From Rhodosorus marinus (lineage: Eukaryota; Rhodophyta; Stylonematophyceae; Stylonematales; Stylonemataceae), in assembly GCA_029953675.1 (NCBI GenBank), contig JAMWBK010000001.1, positions 3,550,501-3,614,500 on the forward strand: 64,000 nucleotides of DNA, written 5' to 3'. Below the pieces are notes generated by a model. It did no database searches. It was not told the DNA's origin and saw only the letters and a list, made by a program, of their open reading frames with translations. This document shows positions 10,652 through 21,810 of this stretch, piece by piece (positions within the stretch are counted from its first letter, which is position 1; each line of letters opens with the position of its first letter). The translations under genes and the position numbers were made by a program.

Positions 10652-12029
10652 AATCATTCTCTGTTGGAATTCTGGCTCTGATACTGAATCGTGATTATTT
10701 CTGAGTTTGACAGACTGTCACTCTGAATTTCATGATTTTTCTATAAATGTCAACATACTACCTGATTAATCGGTTTAATTGGAGGCCAAGGCCTCCGAAT
10801 CAGGTACGCAGAGAGCGCCTCCAAAACCCTTATAGACAGAGAGTCAGGGTCAAAGAAACATGCAGGGCGGTCGGAGCGGCACTCCCGCAACCAAGCAAAG
10901 CACCCCAGCGCTATCTAAAATCGAAAAACCTCTATACAAATAGGACAAACAGATAGGTAGGCGCAAGTGCGGGCTGCTAGAGCCTCAGCTTTGGTAAGCG
11001 CCTCCATGTGACTGACTCCTTATGCCTCCTTGAGAAGATTAGAAAAGGTCTTGACGCGATCGAGCTCTACTGTGAGGCATCGCAGCTCATGGTAGGCGAT
11101 GACCACTGTCATACGAGACGTTGACACTCTCAGGTACCCACCGACATACGAAAATGGGAAGATTTTTTTCTTGACTCCTGCTGAGGAGAACTTTTCAAGT
11201 CAAGGAGCACTTTGAAGCGGGCTTCACAGAGTTGGAAGCATGAAATAGTCAGAAAGGTTATCCGCATTGAACCGGACGCCCAGCATAGTAGAGAGCGCGC
11301 CTCCAAAACTATGCAGGATTACCTCCGCATACTATTCGCAGCGGCACCCCTGCAACGGGAGGCTGCTTGCAGGTACCACCACAAGGGGACAACGGAGCAT
11401 GAAGTCCACGCACGTGTTCCTGAGCCCTTTGGCATCCTCAATGACCAGATCCGCGACTCTACGCGCACTCACCCCTCGGTGGGATCCCACAGACGCAAGT
11501 TGTTGTCAAGAGGACTCTGTGGAGTATTTGAAGTCCGAGTGGTGATTGCGGAGAGAGACGGGAGAGGAGGGGGGGAGAGATTTGCAGTAAAGGTAAAAGT
11601 TGGAACTCTTGAGGCAGGTGAGCTAATCGCATTAGAACGGTTTAGCGGGGGGGGAGGAGTTTCACGAAAGCGGTTCTGCTCGTGTCCAACCCTCTTTTCT
11701 CCAGCGCCTCGGGGAACGAGAAAGCTTTATCAGACATTGGCTAAAGGATTCCATTTAAGCTCTTAGACGCTATGCTTGTAGTTCTTGTATCTTCGGTTTG
11801 GAATATAGGTAGGGGATCAAATCACCGCTTTCACAGCCGTCCCATTCCCGTTTGGGCATTCTGAAAAACCATCAGATGTGAAAGACAGACTGTAAACTCA
11901 GAAATAATCATAATTTAATACACGAAAGTGACAGCTTGTCGACGCGAAAAATAAACATAATTCAAATATCTATATCAGAGATGATTGATTTCGCACTAAT
12001 TTTGATTGAATATGCGAGGAACATGCCAC

Positions 12030-13181
12030 GAGCTTGGAGCCTACAAGGTTCCCCCTAGCCCCGACACCTACCCGCCAGTTCGTTCCGGACAGCCTAAAAA
12101 CTCTTTGGAACCGCCTCATGTCCAAAGCTCTGGACATCGCACTTGACACCTCGGCTCCGGACTTGTCCCGCCTGTTCGTCCTCGCTCTCCCCCGTCCAGC
12201 ACTCGGATATACTGACGACCTGGCCCCCTCTGGGCAATGCCGAAATTGTAAACGGAAGGTTCGCCACGGTGTGAGAGCACCTTGTCTACCACAGCGGAAC
12301 CGGCGACGACGGCTGTGCCGCACCTCCGCCGGCCCCGGAACGCTTCCGGCAGTTGGCGACAGACCCTTGAGCACAACTCGACTGATTCTAGCAAACTAGA
12401 TGAACTACTCGACGCCTCCAAGTCGTTCAACCCCGCCGAACACCGCGGCATTCGACCACTGATACATTCGACTAATTGAAGCGAGCCTGCACTCAAAACG
12501 CGCAGCCTCGCACGAGGGACACCGGCACCTGTCCTCCGCATCACGGGAACTCGCCCGACAGCCAACAACAAGACGGGGACCCGCACTCACCATCCGACAG
12601 GTCCATGATCGGTTCAACCAAGAACTCCTATCGAACTGGAGTCATCGTGCGGAGGTTCGAGGAATTGGGGGACAGTCCGCTGATGAGTGAGACGGTACGA
12701 GCGAGTCTTCATCATGCCCCGGAGACTTCCCGACGAGACACCCGCGAGGTCTGAACGCACACGAACTGAACCTGAGGCTGAGAAAACTGCTGGGATTGCC
12801 GCCACCTGGTGTACGAACACTTAGTGCATGTACTGTTGTTCACAACCTCATGTGCTCCACCCCTGCGCCAGTTCTACAGGGAGCTGGACACAACGTGGTC
12901 CGAGATGCTCTGGCCACGCATCTCAGACAATTGCGGCTAGAGAAGGGACTTCCGAACCAACCGGGCACCACCCAAGGAGCGACCTCCCCACCCGACATCC
13001 TAGCTCGACACCTCCGAGACAGGGCACGCAACGCGCATCTCAGAAAAGTTCAGAGTCGAAATACCGGGACGCGATCCTAGCTCACATCTTCGTGCCCTGC
13101 TGCGTGGAGACCTTGGGGAGGATGGGGAAGCAAGCTGATGAGTTCTTGAAAGCTCTGCACCTCGATGCACCCACCAATTGA
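12030..13181 (+). pseudogene. Decayed LINE-type retrotransposon ORF2 (internally deleted)
   Basis: Fragments in changing frames match ends of a LINE reverse-transcriptase polyprotein of the type common in algae and oomycetes. Near the start: RQFVPDSLKTLWNRLMSKAL, LFVLALPRPAL, then GHRHLSSASRELA (12,535-12,575), the pre-RT region. Near the end: GHNVVRDALATHLRQL and the phrase PPDILARHLRD (12,895-13,020), then AHIFVPCCVETLGRMGKQA (13,080-13,140), the usual C-terminal region. Stops and frameshifts separate them and the central polymerase motif (YADD-type) is absent, so an internal deletion is inferred. No poly-A tail or target duplication was identified. Confidence 0.6.
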
Positions 13182-13585
13182 AGTCAGCGTAGCACGAGCG
13201 TTACTGATCCGGTCCTTGTGGTAAGGGAATGCCCACCGCTTGGCACCCAGGCTCGTCGAGTCGACGAAGGGAACCAAGGGGTCGGCACTCCCACCTGGAG
13301 CGGTACCACATAAAAAATACAAGTCCAAAAAAGTCAAACATAGTGTAAACGCTATAAACTAAGCAAAATGCTTTAACAAAAGCTCAGGAACCACTGCCTA
13401 AATATCGATCGGGTTCAGAGCTGGAGTCTGAGTCAATGACCCACACCAAACTACTCAAGTTCCCGCGCTTTTGGGAGCCCCCGAATGTCTTATCTATTCT
13501 TTACCTGCCTTTTTTTGTAGTGTTTTTGGATAACGGCTATATACAGAAATGTATGATTCTAGGGTCAGTCGATCTCAGATCCAGT
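13182..13585. other. Gene-free stretch
   Basis: Sequence between the LINE remnant and the low-complexity array. Nothing recognisable. Confidence 0.5.
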
Positions 13586-13995
13586 GATAAAAAGTGTTAA
13601 AAGAGTGTGAAAGAGTGTTGAAAGAGTGTGAAAGAGTGTGAAAGAGTGTGAAAGAGTGTTAAAAGAGTGTGAAAGAGTGTTAAAAGAGTGTGAAAGAGTG
13701 TTAAAGAGTGTTGAAGAGTGTAAAAAGTGTAAAAAGTGTAAAACGCGAAAAAAGTGTAAAACGTGCAAAACGTGTAAAACGTGTGATACGTTTAAAACGT
13801 GTAAAACGTGTAAAACGTGTAAAATGTGTAAAATGTGTAGAACGTGTAAAATGTGTAGAACGTGTAAAATGTGTAAAATGCGTGAAATGTGTAAATGTGT
13901 AACATGTGTAAAATGTGTAAAATGTGTAGAACGTTTAAAAAGTGTAGAAAGTGTAAAATGTGTAAAATGTGTAAAATGTGTAAAATGTGTAAGAG
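13586..13995. repeat. Low-complexity array: 10/11-bp then 9-bp units
   Basis: From 13,586 to about 13,730 the unit is GAAAGAGTGT/TAAAAGAGTGT (10-11 bp). From there to 13,995 it becomes a 9-bp unit of the form TGTAAAACG or TGTAAAATG. The plus strand is almost devoid of C. Because nine is a multiple of three, several frames stay open and encode runs such as CKTCKTCKM; these are not taken as genes. Confidence 0.9.
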
Positions 13996-14373
13996 AGTGT
14001 TAAATTCTCAAGAGGGTAACACACAAAACTGGGTGTGTCCCGCCCCCTTGATGGGAACTATGGGATCGTCCCTCTAGTAGAACGTAAGTCGCACAACCCA
14101 TCAGAGTTTTCTAACGCATCGATGAGTTCTTTATTCCGTCTTGAAAGGGGAGTTCCTTATTGAAGCGGTCTAGGTTCCAACTCTTTGGACGGATCCACAA
14201 TCCTAGATTAAACTAGTTGGTTTCTTAGTTTGTTAGAGACGACCGAGACTCTGGATGATTCAGCTCTGTGCTAAGACCTCCACAGGTGTTCAGAAAGCAA
14301 ACCAAAAATAACTAATTGACTTTCGACGTTGACTAATCGGCTACTCGAGATGTAGAATCTCTCATCATGTCGT

Positions 14374-16314
14374 CTAGGCCCTGCAGTTGTTACGCTTCAA
14401 TACCTTGTTCACCGTAACCTCACCACAAATGTGATGGTTGCCTGGGATCTCTGGGATCATTTCAGGCGCGACGGCGATGACAAGAGTCATACCCATATCC
14501 GAGTGAAGTCCGATGTGGCAGTGTAAAAGCCAAAACCCTGGGTTGTCAGCGAGGAACTCTATCACCGTCCATCCCATAGGCAGTACAGAGGTCGTAGCCT
14601 GCATTGGTGGGTTCTTAAAGTTGAGCTTCTCCATGTCCTTCGTCGCATTGAATATACCTTGTCCTCGTCCCAGCACCCAATAGTCACCTCCGTGCATATG
14701 GAACGGGTGAGCTTCACTCTCACCTTGTAAGTTGAGACCATTCTGAAAGACGATCCTGACCCTTTGACCGTACTCAGCGGTCAACATGTTCACACCTGTG
14801 TTGATGATGAAAGTCAGAACGCGTGAGAAGTCAAGCACAGGGGTACACAAGCTACGTCGGACAGTTCGTCTAATCGATTCCGGCCGAAGGCGAGCTGGTC
14901 ATCTAGCACCATTCCCTCACTGTTATGGCTTCGCGTGACAAACTGCCGCTTTTGGACGAAAGGAGCACTTACCAAGTTTTGAGAATTCCGATAGGCCCTG
15001 CTCCGCCAACGGGGTAAAGTAGTCGTACGGCATTGCCGGCTCTGTGACCTCGACATCCTTGAGATCAACGCCGTACTGGTTTGCGAGGAGCGCCGGGGTA
15101 CCCGGAAACTGGAAGGTGTAGTTGTTTAAAGTCCACTTGACGCTGTTTTTGTACAAATTCTGTGCGCTGACAAGGGTCCAAAGCTGGTCGTATTCAGGAC
15201 TCAAATTCTCAGGCTCTTTAGACTTGAGCTTGTTCATAAGCTTTCTCGAAAATTGCACGTCAAACGTGCTCGGGAACCCTTCCACGCTCGGGGTCTCCTT
15301 TGGGTAATTTTGAGATTTCGTCGTATCAAGCAGAACTCTAGCGGGTATGATTCCTTCATTCTCTCTGAACCTCATGACGGCCTGTAGCCAATAGTGGCCG
15401 CGTTTCTTCGGAGTCTTGATGATGACAGAGTACGATTGACCATTTCCGAGATCGAGGAAGTCAGTCTTGAACGGCTTGAGGGCACCTGTGTTGGTCTGTA
15501 CGACCTTCATTGGTATCCCTTGGATCCCCAGCGTGAGGAATGACAATATTCCCGCATTCGTAAACCTCAGGAGGTACTTCGTATCAGGTTCCATGTACTT
15601 GACCTCGTGGCGGCAGCTGCCGTCGTCAAAGGTGCACTTCAGGCATTCGCTGAAAGCGCTGCAGTTGAAGAGCCCCTTTCCCTCGGCGAGGAGTGCTTGT
15701 GGATTCCCGGGAAAAACGAAGGGGTTCGACTTGAGTCCGACAATGATCCTCTGGACCGATTCCATATATTGGTTTCCAAAGTGAATGACTCCCGCGTCCT
15801 CGTCGAAATCGAACTGCTTTTCCTTCGGATGTACGATGAACGCACCGTACCCCGAGGTGAAGCTCAACATCTGGTGTCCGTGATACCAAAACGTCCCGGC
15901 CTTGTTCGCGTTGAATCTGTAGGTGAACCTACTCAGCGGCGGAATAGGACACTGCGAAACATAAGCCGTTCCATCAGCCCATGGCGTTCCTCTCTGCTCT
16001 ACACCATGGAAATGAATCGTTGCCCCCATGTTGTTCATCTTGTTGAGCACGAGAACCTCCACATTATCCCCTTCGTTCACCTCCAACGTCGGGCCAACGT
16101 AAGTCCCATTAACAACCAACACCAGCGAGTCCATGCAGGCAACCTGCCTCACCCCCTGTTGCAGCGTCAGAATAAACTTTTTCGTCGGCGCCTCGTCAGC
16201 CCACTCACCCCATCCATCGTCCTCAGCCACCACAGAAACCACCCCCCATCCACACAAAATCACTACCCACGTCACCAAAACAGTCCAAAATCCCTTCATC
16301 TTGAAACAAAACAT
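14374..16314 (-). CDS. Secreted multicopper oxidase (laccase/ascorbate oxidase-like)
   Basis: Two exons, 14,973-16,314 and 14,374-14,795, with a 177-nt intron (14,796-14,972; GTAAGT...ACACAG). Spliced length is 587 aa, typical for three-domain multicopper oxidases. Residues 1-30 are a signal peptide or anchor. Copper ligands are visible: ATIHFHG (His101, His103) and FWYHGH (His145, His147) in domain 1; AHPFHMHG and LLHCHIGLHSDMGM in domain 3, giving the type 1, 2 and 3 sites with a methionine axial ligand. The enzyme would oxidise phenols, ascorbate or metal ions with reduction of oxygen to water outside the cell or in the wall. The 3' splice site was chosen because it keeps frame and gives SKLGVNMLTAEYGQRV; another possible acceptor upstream breaks frame. 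Confidence 0.9.
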
Positions 16315-18310
16315 AACTCACTCTTTCACATACATCACATCATTCACAACTCTAGCTCGCCCGCCCCCACCTCCCCCTCCCACTACTCTACTGACTATGA
16401 ACGCCTTCAAACAACCAACCGAGTCAACTGACCGTACCAAAGAAAGAAAAAGAAACAGATATGAAAACATATGACAGAACTATAAAACGCTGACTGTGGT
16501 GGGCCAAATCGGATCTCTGTGTGGATCCTTGCCGCAGGCCCTTGAACGGAGGTGAGGAGGCCCGCTTTTTTGGCAATAAAAACAGTAGATTGCATATGGG
16601 CGCTTGGAGGTTAAGGTCACCCTCCCCCCAAGGCTGCCAACCAGTTGTAAGTAGGTGCGGACGTATGGAGCCCACGCGCAGACCAAATTTTGTTCACGTC
16701 CCTCCCATCGTCAATCAAATTTAATGATTGAACTAATCAAATAACTTCTTCTATACATTTTTATATCAGTCAATAATATATATGTATAGATTGATATATC
16801 CTTTGAGGCGGCGACCCCCCCCCCAAAAAAATGCTTCGTTTTCCCGCCGTTGCCGACGTTTTCATGTTATTTATATAATTTAGTTGCTAGATATCAACAA
16901 AAAAGGTTCCCTTACATAGAAATTTTTTTGCGACAGTTTGGGCTGTACGTGGATAATTTATTTAATATTCATTTACCCAATCCTCGACATTTTCTAAAAA
17001 TAGATCTGGATTTCCCTCACCAGCGATAATTTATTTGCTATTCAGACATACAAACTCAGGCAAAAAATAGAAGTTTTTTAGGTGTGCGTGATACTTTTCC
17101 TCAGTACTTTTGGCGGTATTCGGAGAATAAATCGGGGTTGTGATTTTTCTTTAAAAATAGAAATTTTATGATGAGGTTCTCTGGATCCAGTTGACCGATT
17201 AAGGTCGAAGTAGCTTTCTGGAATTTACGATTCTGATCGCAGGTAGGGTGGCGCTGGCACCGCTAAGGACACGTTAACACTTTCGCAAGCGATATGGGCA
17301 AAGCCCAAAACAGTTAGAAATTGATTGTCATTGAAGAAAAATAGAAGTCCTCCACCATGCCATATATTCTGAAGAACGATACCAGAGCGTGCTGCTGCCG
17401 CCCAAGCTACTTTTAGATCGAATCAAAAGTAGTGTCGTAGCTCTCAGTCTAAATACTATGTTAAGGTGGGCCTGTGGGGATGCCCCCATTGTCCAGTTGA
17501 TTGGCGAACCCCAATGCGATAACGATCAGAAATTTGATAGGCCATTGGTGCACTCTAAGACGAGCCGAAATCCTCGACCTCGGCCTCCAACCCACCAACC
17601 CCCGACAGCATGCACTGCGGGCAATAGTTAAGATGCACGCGGGATACATGTACGAGCCGGTTGGAATCGCCGATATGGCCTACCAGCGGCATTTCAAAAC
17701 CGTTGAAGTCCCACGCCATTCTTCGAATGAGGCGATTCTCCCCCTTCCCCAGGGCCCACCACCAGAGGGCTGTGCTGGACTTTTAGCTTCTTTGACAGTG
17801 GACCTCTCAATACTTTATGGATGTCCCACCCTGCTGCGCTTCGACGATCGAACGACAAATAGCTCAGATATGGACCTTTCACGGATGAATAGAAATTTGC
17901 TTAAAGTACGGACTATTTCCCAATAATACTGTCAGCACTTCCAGCAAGCATTTTTCTTGAAATATATTAGTTTTATGAAAAGATTCACAAAATCAGATTT
18001 AATTTATTTATTATTGAGATCTTCACAACCGCGATATTCTTCAAAAAATAGAAGTTTTATGAACGATCAATAATCCGTCCTTTGTTTTGTTTAATAAATA
18101 TACAGGCAGGAATAAATATTATAGAAAAACAAAAACGGCGAAGGGAAAATTATTTATTTTAAATATATTTTTGTGCTCAGTATATTGTTCTTTATGAATT
18201 TTCATTAATCGGGTGCTAAAAATAGACATGCTGCTAGACGCGTCGAAGATATCGCGCCTCCAATATCGAAGCAGCGTTCATATGCCACGGCAAGGGGGGA
18301 AGCTGAGATG
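16315..18310. other. Gene-free stretch with AT-rich repeat block
   Basis: 16,690-17,350 and 17,930-18,230 are AT-rich, carry six exact copies of AAAAATAGA and degenerate ~75-100-bp repeats. They flank a GC-richer island at 17,360-17,930 containing the open frame listed separately. Confidence 0.55.
17501..17926 (+). CDS. Hypothetical open frame in a GC island
   Basis: 141 codons from ATG (first residues MANPNAITIRNLIGHWCTLR). No family is recognised. The codon content looks less random than the flanks and the frame sits in a GC-rich island between two AT-rich blocks, which could be an old gene fragment or part of a mobile element. No splice signals or neighbours support it. Confidence 0.2.
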   Translation: MANPNAITIRNLIGHWCTLRRAEILDLGLQPTNPRQHALRAIVKMHAGYMYEPVGIADMAYQRHFKTVEVPRHSSNEAILPLPQGPPPEGCAGLLASLTVDLSILYGCPTLLRFDDRTTNSSDMDLSRMNRNLLKVRTISQ

Positions 18311-18317
18311 GGTACAA

Positions 18318-18795
18318 CGAGGGGGGGAGAGACCGGTCAAGGCTGTTCGCGGAGCAAATCTCCCGAAGCCAGCGAGAACCAACGGAATCCATAAACCCAC
18401 AACACTCAATAACCGGGGGATTGTTTTTGGAGTTTGGTCTACCTCTCCATAGCCTTCATTCGGCAGCTACCTGAATGAATTTGCTCACCTACCGCAGAGC
18501 AACTAATGTCACTCAAGGGGAGAGACGTTGTTGAAGGGCGTCCGCGGAACAAATGACGAAGCCAAGCCAACTAGAACCAGCGGAATCCATAAACCCAACA
18601 CGTTCAATAACAAGAGGATTGATATGGAAGTATGGTCTACCTCTCCCGCGGGGGGGAGGGGGGAAGAGACAGACAGTCAAAGGTGTTCGCGAAACGACTC
18701 TCCCGAAGCCAGCGAGAACCAACTGAACCCATGAACCCATAAAGCACTCAATAACTAGAGGATTGTTTATGGAGGTTGGGTCCACCTCTCCCTCC
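18318..18795. repeat. Three diverged tandem copies of a ~130-bp unit
   Basis: Copies at about 18,318-18,448, 18,514-18,647 and 18,655-18,791. Each runs from a G-rich GGGGAGAGAC block through GAAGCCAGCGAGAACCA, ATCCATAAACCCA, TCAATAAC and GAGGATTG to CTACCTCTCC. Spacing is uneven (199 and 142 bp). Confidence 0.8.
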
Positions 18796-20588
18796 CCACC
18801 CACACCAACCTCCCTTATTCCCCTTGCAAGGAGTCGCGGGAAATATTTCATGCGGACGCCATTTTTGTTTATGGTGACAATAAAGCTGAGCATAGTACAA
18901 GTTTCCTTTTTTTCCCAGGACTTAGAATTTGCCTCCTTACCCGCGCTCCCTCCACCTGTAAGGACTATGATCTCATTCCGTTGTCAGTCGGGCAAGGCCC
19001 AAAAGGCGTCTCGGGACTTTTTAAACAGAAATTCAATCTTGAGGTAATCGGGTTTGAGACAGGCTGTCCTATACTCACCTGAATTTGTTTGGAGCCGGTC
19101 CCACACCACCCGGGCGGAGGTAAGTACATGACATATCTATGCGGTAGAGCTGCTTTTCAAAACTTCAGTTGGGGTTGGGGACTGTGGGATGCCAGGCTTT
19201 TCAACCCCAGCCGCTGCAACCACCGAGATGCCGTTCCTTCCAAGAGCTTCCTCAGTGCAATAGTTGAGGTTCTGTCCATGTCTAGGATTTTGCGCTGGGC
19301 ATACGAGGAAAGCCGTGGAACCGATGCAAACTGGTGTGCGCGAACGGAGGTTAGTTCCTCTCTTTTTTGAAGGCGCAGGATATAGCAGATTCTTCCGGTT
19401 CGGTCTCCCTTTGCGGAGCGACCAAGCAGGTCTCGATAGCCTGCCTCGCTAAGCGTTCTTTGATCCTCTGCTTTTGCCGGAAAGGTTTGAACCTCTGGCG
19501 TTCTCATGCTTGTTGGACGCGCGCCGCCAGCTGCTGCTTCAACCCTCTGACCGTCGCTCCGCTCTGAATAGCTTGACAGGGGTTTAACGGATAAGCGACA
19601 GATAATTCGGTGAGTCCCAGCGCGAAGGGTATGTGAACGGGTAGCCTTAGCCTTTCGATATCCTTAGTATCAAATTGTCTTCTTCATCCTCACCCATTTC
19701 TGCTTGATAAACTCTGTTCCAACAGTTGGTGGATTCCTAGCAGTTTTAGCCTTCAGCTAAAAAAAAGGGAGGAAGAAAGGAAAGCATATGAGGATGCCAA
19801 CTTTCAACAGGTTATGAGCCCATATACTCTAGTTGTGAACTAGGCACCTCGTACTCGACCAGTGCAAATAGCTTGAGCTACGAGTAGGGTTGTCATAAAC
19901 TGTCCGATAAATTTTCAACTCGGGAAAATGTTGCAAAACAGTAGAAATTTATCGGGTATCTTATTGAAGCTCTTAAAAGGCAGAGGTCCAATGACTGTGT
20001 AGTCCGCTTTGAACACTATCATTTAGTGAATGAATAATGATTACTTCTGAAATCGACAGGCTGTCATAACCTTGGCTGTAATTGTGAGGTCTCAGCCTTC
20101 CAACCTTCCGGCAATATCCGGCTGAGCTAGATTATGCTCGGGCTTTGCCAGAATCTATGGAGGTATATCACTTAATTTTAGTCTCGGCGGTATTGCACAT
20201 CCCGATGAAGTAAGGGTATATCCGATAAATACGATGGAATCCACGATACTTTTATTGGATCTTTTCGTCTAACTAACCCCAGCACAAAGAGTTGCTTGAC
20301 AAGTCCAAAAAAATTTTCCCCCTGACCCCTCTTTATTAGGCCCTATCATATTCTACTCCGTCCTAGCCTATTTATACCCTCAGACTAGGCCTCTACATAT
20401 CTCTCATCTAGACACAGTGCTATTTTTGGTAGCCATGTATGTTCTATTTTTGGTGTCGCAGTTGGCTACAGTTACGCCTTGGACTCGCCTCGCCTGACAT
20501 CTCCCTGGCTTACTCCATTGTCAGCCAGGCCCTGATGGTGTCGTTCTGTCCGGCTACAACAGTTCGCCAACACTTTCGAGCTTCGCTT
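18796..20588. other. Gene-free stretch
   Basis: Includes one copy of the AGGGTTGTCAT...TCCGATAAA motif at 19,886 and a short dispersed motif at 20,036-20,072. An open minus-strand frame at 19,157-19,507 has no recognisable features. Confidence 0.55.
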
Positions 20589-20607
20589 GAAGGTGTTGAA
20601 ATTTTGA

Positions 20608-21396
20608 GAGTGTTGTAGAACATGACGTGCGTCTGAAGGATTTCGCGCTACCGTCAGTGTTCACCGGGGATCAGGATTCGTTCCGATCCTTCCGGAATTG
20701 GAGACACCAGGTAGAGTGCTACCTGACCGTCAAAGGTCTCAGGGATGTAATCGACAACCCGATAGACGCGACGGAAGCGGAGAGACAGTATGTCTCTGCG
20801 GTGTTCTCCAGAGTGCTGGATGGGCCGGCGCTGGACACAGCCTTTGCCTCTTCGAGAGAGGCAGCGCCAGAGCAGGTATGGGCGGCGCTTCGGGCTAGAT
20901 ATGAGCCCTCCTCCCGCGAGACGGCTGACAGCGTATGGGGCAAGGTGTATCGGCGCGAGATGCACACCAACGAGTCGCCACGGTCTCTGGTGAACTGGCT
21001 ACAAACCCAGTTTGCAGAGATCGTGGCGACTCGTTGGTGTGCATCTCGCGCCGATACACCTTGCCCCATACGCTGTCAGCCGTCTCGCGGGAGGAGGGCT
21101 CATATCTAGCCCGAAGCGCCGCCCATACCTGCTCTGGCGCTGCCTCTCTCGAAGAGGCAAAGGCTGTGTCCAGCGCCGGCCCATCCAGCACTCTGGAGAA
21201 CACCGCAGAGACATACTGTCTCTCCGCTTCCGTCGCGTCTATCGGGTTGTCGATTACATCCCTGAGACCTTTGACGGTCAGGTAGCACTCTACCTGGTGT
21301 CTCCAATTCCGGAAGGATCGGAACGAATCCTGATCCCCGGTGAACACTGACGGTAGCGCGAAATCCTTCAGACGCACGTCATGTTCTACAACACTC
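20608..21396. repeat. Near-perfect ~382-bp inverted repeat (palindrome) of gag
   Basis: Left arm 20,608-20,989 and right arm 21,015-21,396 pair position for position (coordinates sum to 42,004) around a 25-bp spacer. The single mismatch I found is 20,983/21,021. Both arms encode the same gag residues, on opposite strands. Confidence 0.9.
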
Positions 21397-21416
21397 CCCC
21401 TCGTCCTCGCCGCCAT
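21015..21416 (-). pseudogene. Truncated retroelement gag (UBN2/copia-like)
   Basis: Begins MAARTRGSVVEHDVRLKDFA and continues FRSFRNWRHQVECYLTVKGL, then a central segment ending AALRARYEPSSRET. Such an N-terminal tryptophan-containing motif and W..L...YE spacing is typical of the capsid domain of Ty1/copia gag proteins. The frame runs into the palindrome centre, so the protein is truncated and lacks the zinc knuckle. The inverted copy on the plus strand lacks the first codons. Confidence 0.75.
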
Positions 21417-21501
21417 CCTAAGGCAACACCACGCACAATCCCTAATACCCGTAAAAACGCACCCAGCAGTTCTTACAAAATCGCACCAAGCGATGAGACC
21501 A

Positions 21502-21805
21502 TGTTGAAATTTTCCAGGATTCCCAACCTTGACCAAAGTCCCGTCAGCCAGACTTCGATGCTTTCTTTATTGGTTTCCCTGACCCTTCCTTGTGTTCGAT
21601 ATCTACCACTTAAGTATCCTACTATACTGTGGGGAAGATCGATACCTTGTACTGTTCAAACTACTTCAAATGTTTGAACCTCTATATGGTTTGTCTACCG
21701 TATACTGTTCGCACATCGGTCCTACCGTATATGTGACCGTGTGTGAATCATCCTTTTAGATGCTGAGAGCGTATCGTCACCGTTCATCGCGTGACCGTTT
21801 CAACA
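21502..21805 (-). mobile_element. Single intact LTR (304 bp)
   Basis: Starts TGTTGAAA and ends TTTCAACA on the minus strand; contains AATAAA (polyadenylation-like) in sense orientation. Adjacent to the primer-binding site on its inner side and to the GAAGG target duplication on its outer side. Confidence 0.8.
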
Positions 21806-21810
21806 GAAGG

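Larger units (their letters stand above)
9869..12029. other. Gene-free, repeat-bearing stretch
   Basis: Holds a small internal duplication (10,098-10,168), one copy of a dispersed repeat (10,406-10,651), a short dispersed motif at 10,686-10,725, and further sequence with no recognisable gene. An open frame at 11,212-11,766 on the plus strand has no family features. Confidence 0.6.
20589..21810. mobile_element. Aberrant LTR retroelement with inverted gag segment, with 5-bp target duplication
   Basis: The element spans 20,594-21,805 and is flanked on both sides by GAAGG (20,589-20,593 and 21,806-21,810). Its right end is a complete LTR of 304 bp (21,502-21,805; minus-strand sense), with 8-bp termini TGTTGAAA/TTTCAACA. 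Directly inside is a likely tRNA primer-binding site (minus-strand TGGTCTCATCGC, 21,490-21,501; 9 of 12 match to the initiator-Met primer site). A gag reading frame begins at ATG 21,416 on the minus strand and runs to the centre. The left end keeps only 12 bp of LTR terminus (20,594-20,605), followed by an inverted copy of the same gag segment. Ty1/copia-type gag is suggested by the UBN2-like pattern. No pol, no second full LTR. Confidence 0.85.

Noticed and set aside
11212-11766. 184-codon plus-strand frame
   Set aside because: No domain, no supporting splice pattern, and it lies in repeat-rich sequence.
13638-14003. Cys/Lys-rich plus-strand frame
   Set aside because: Produced by the 9-bp repeat staying open in several frames.
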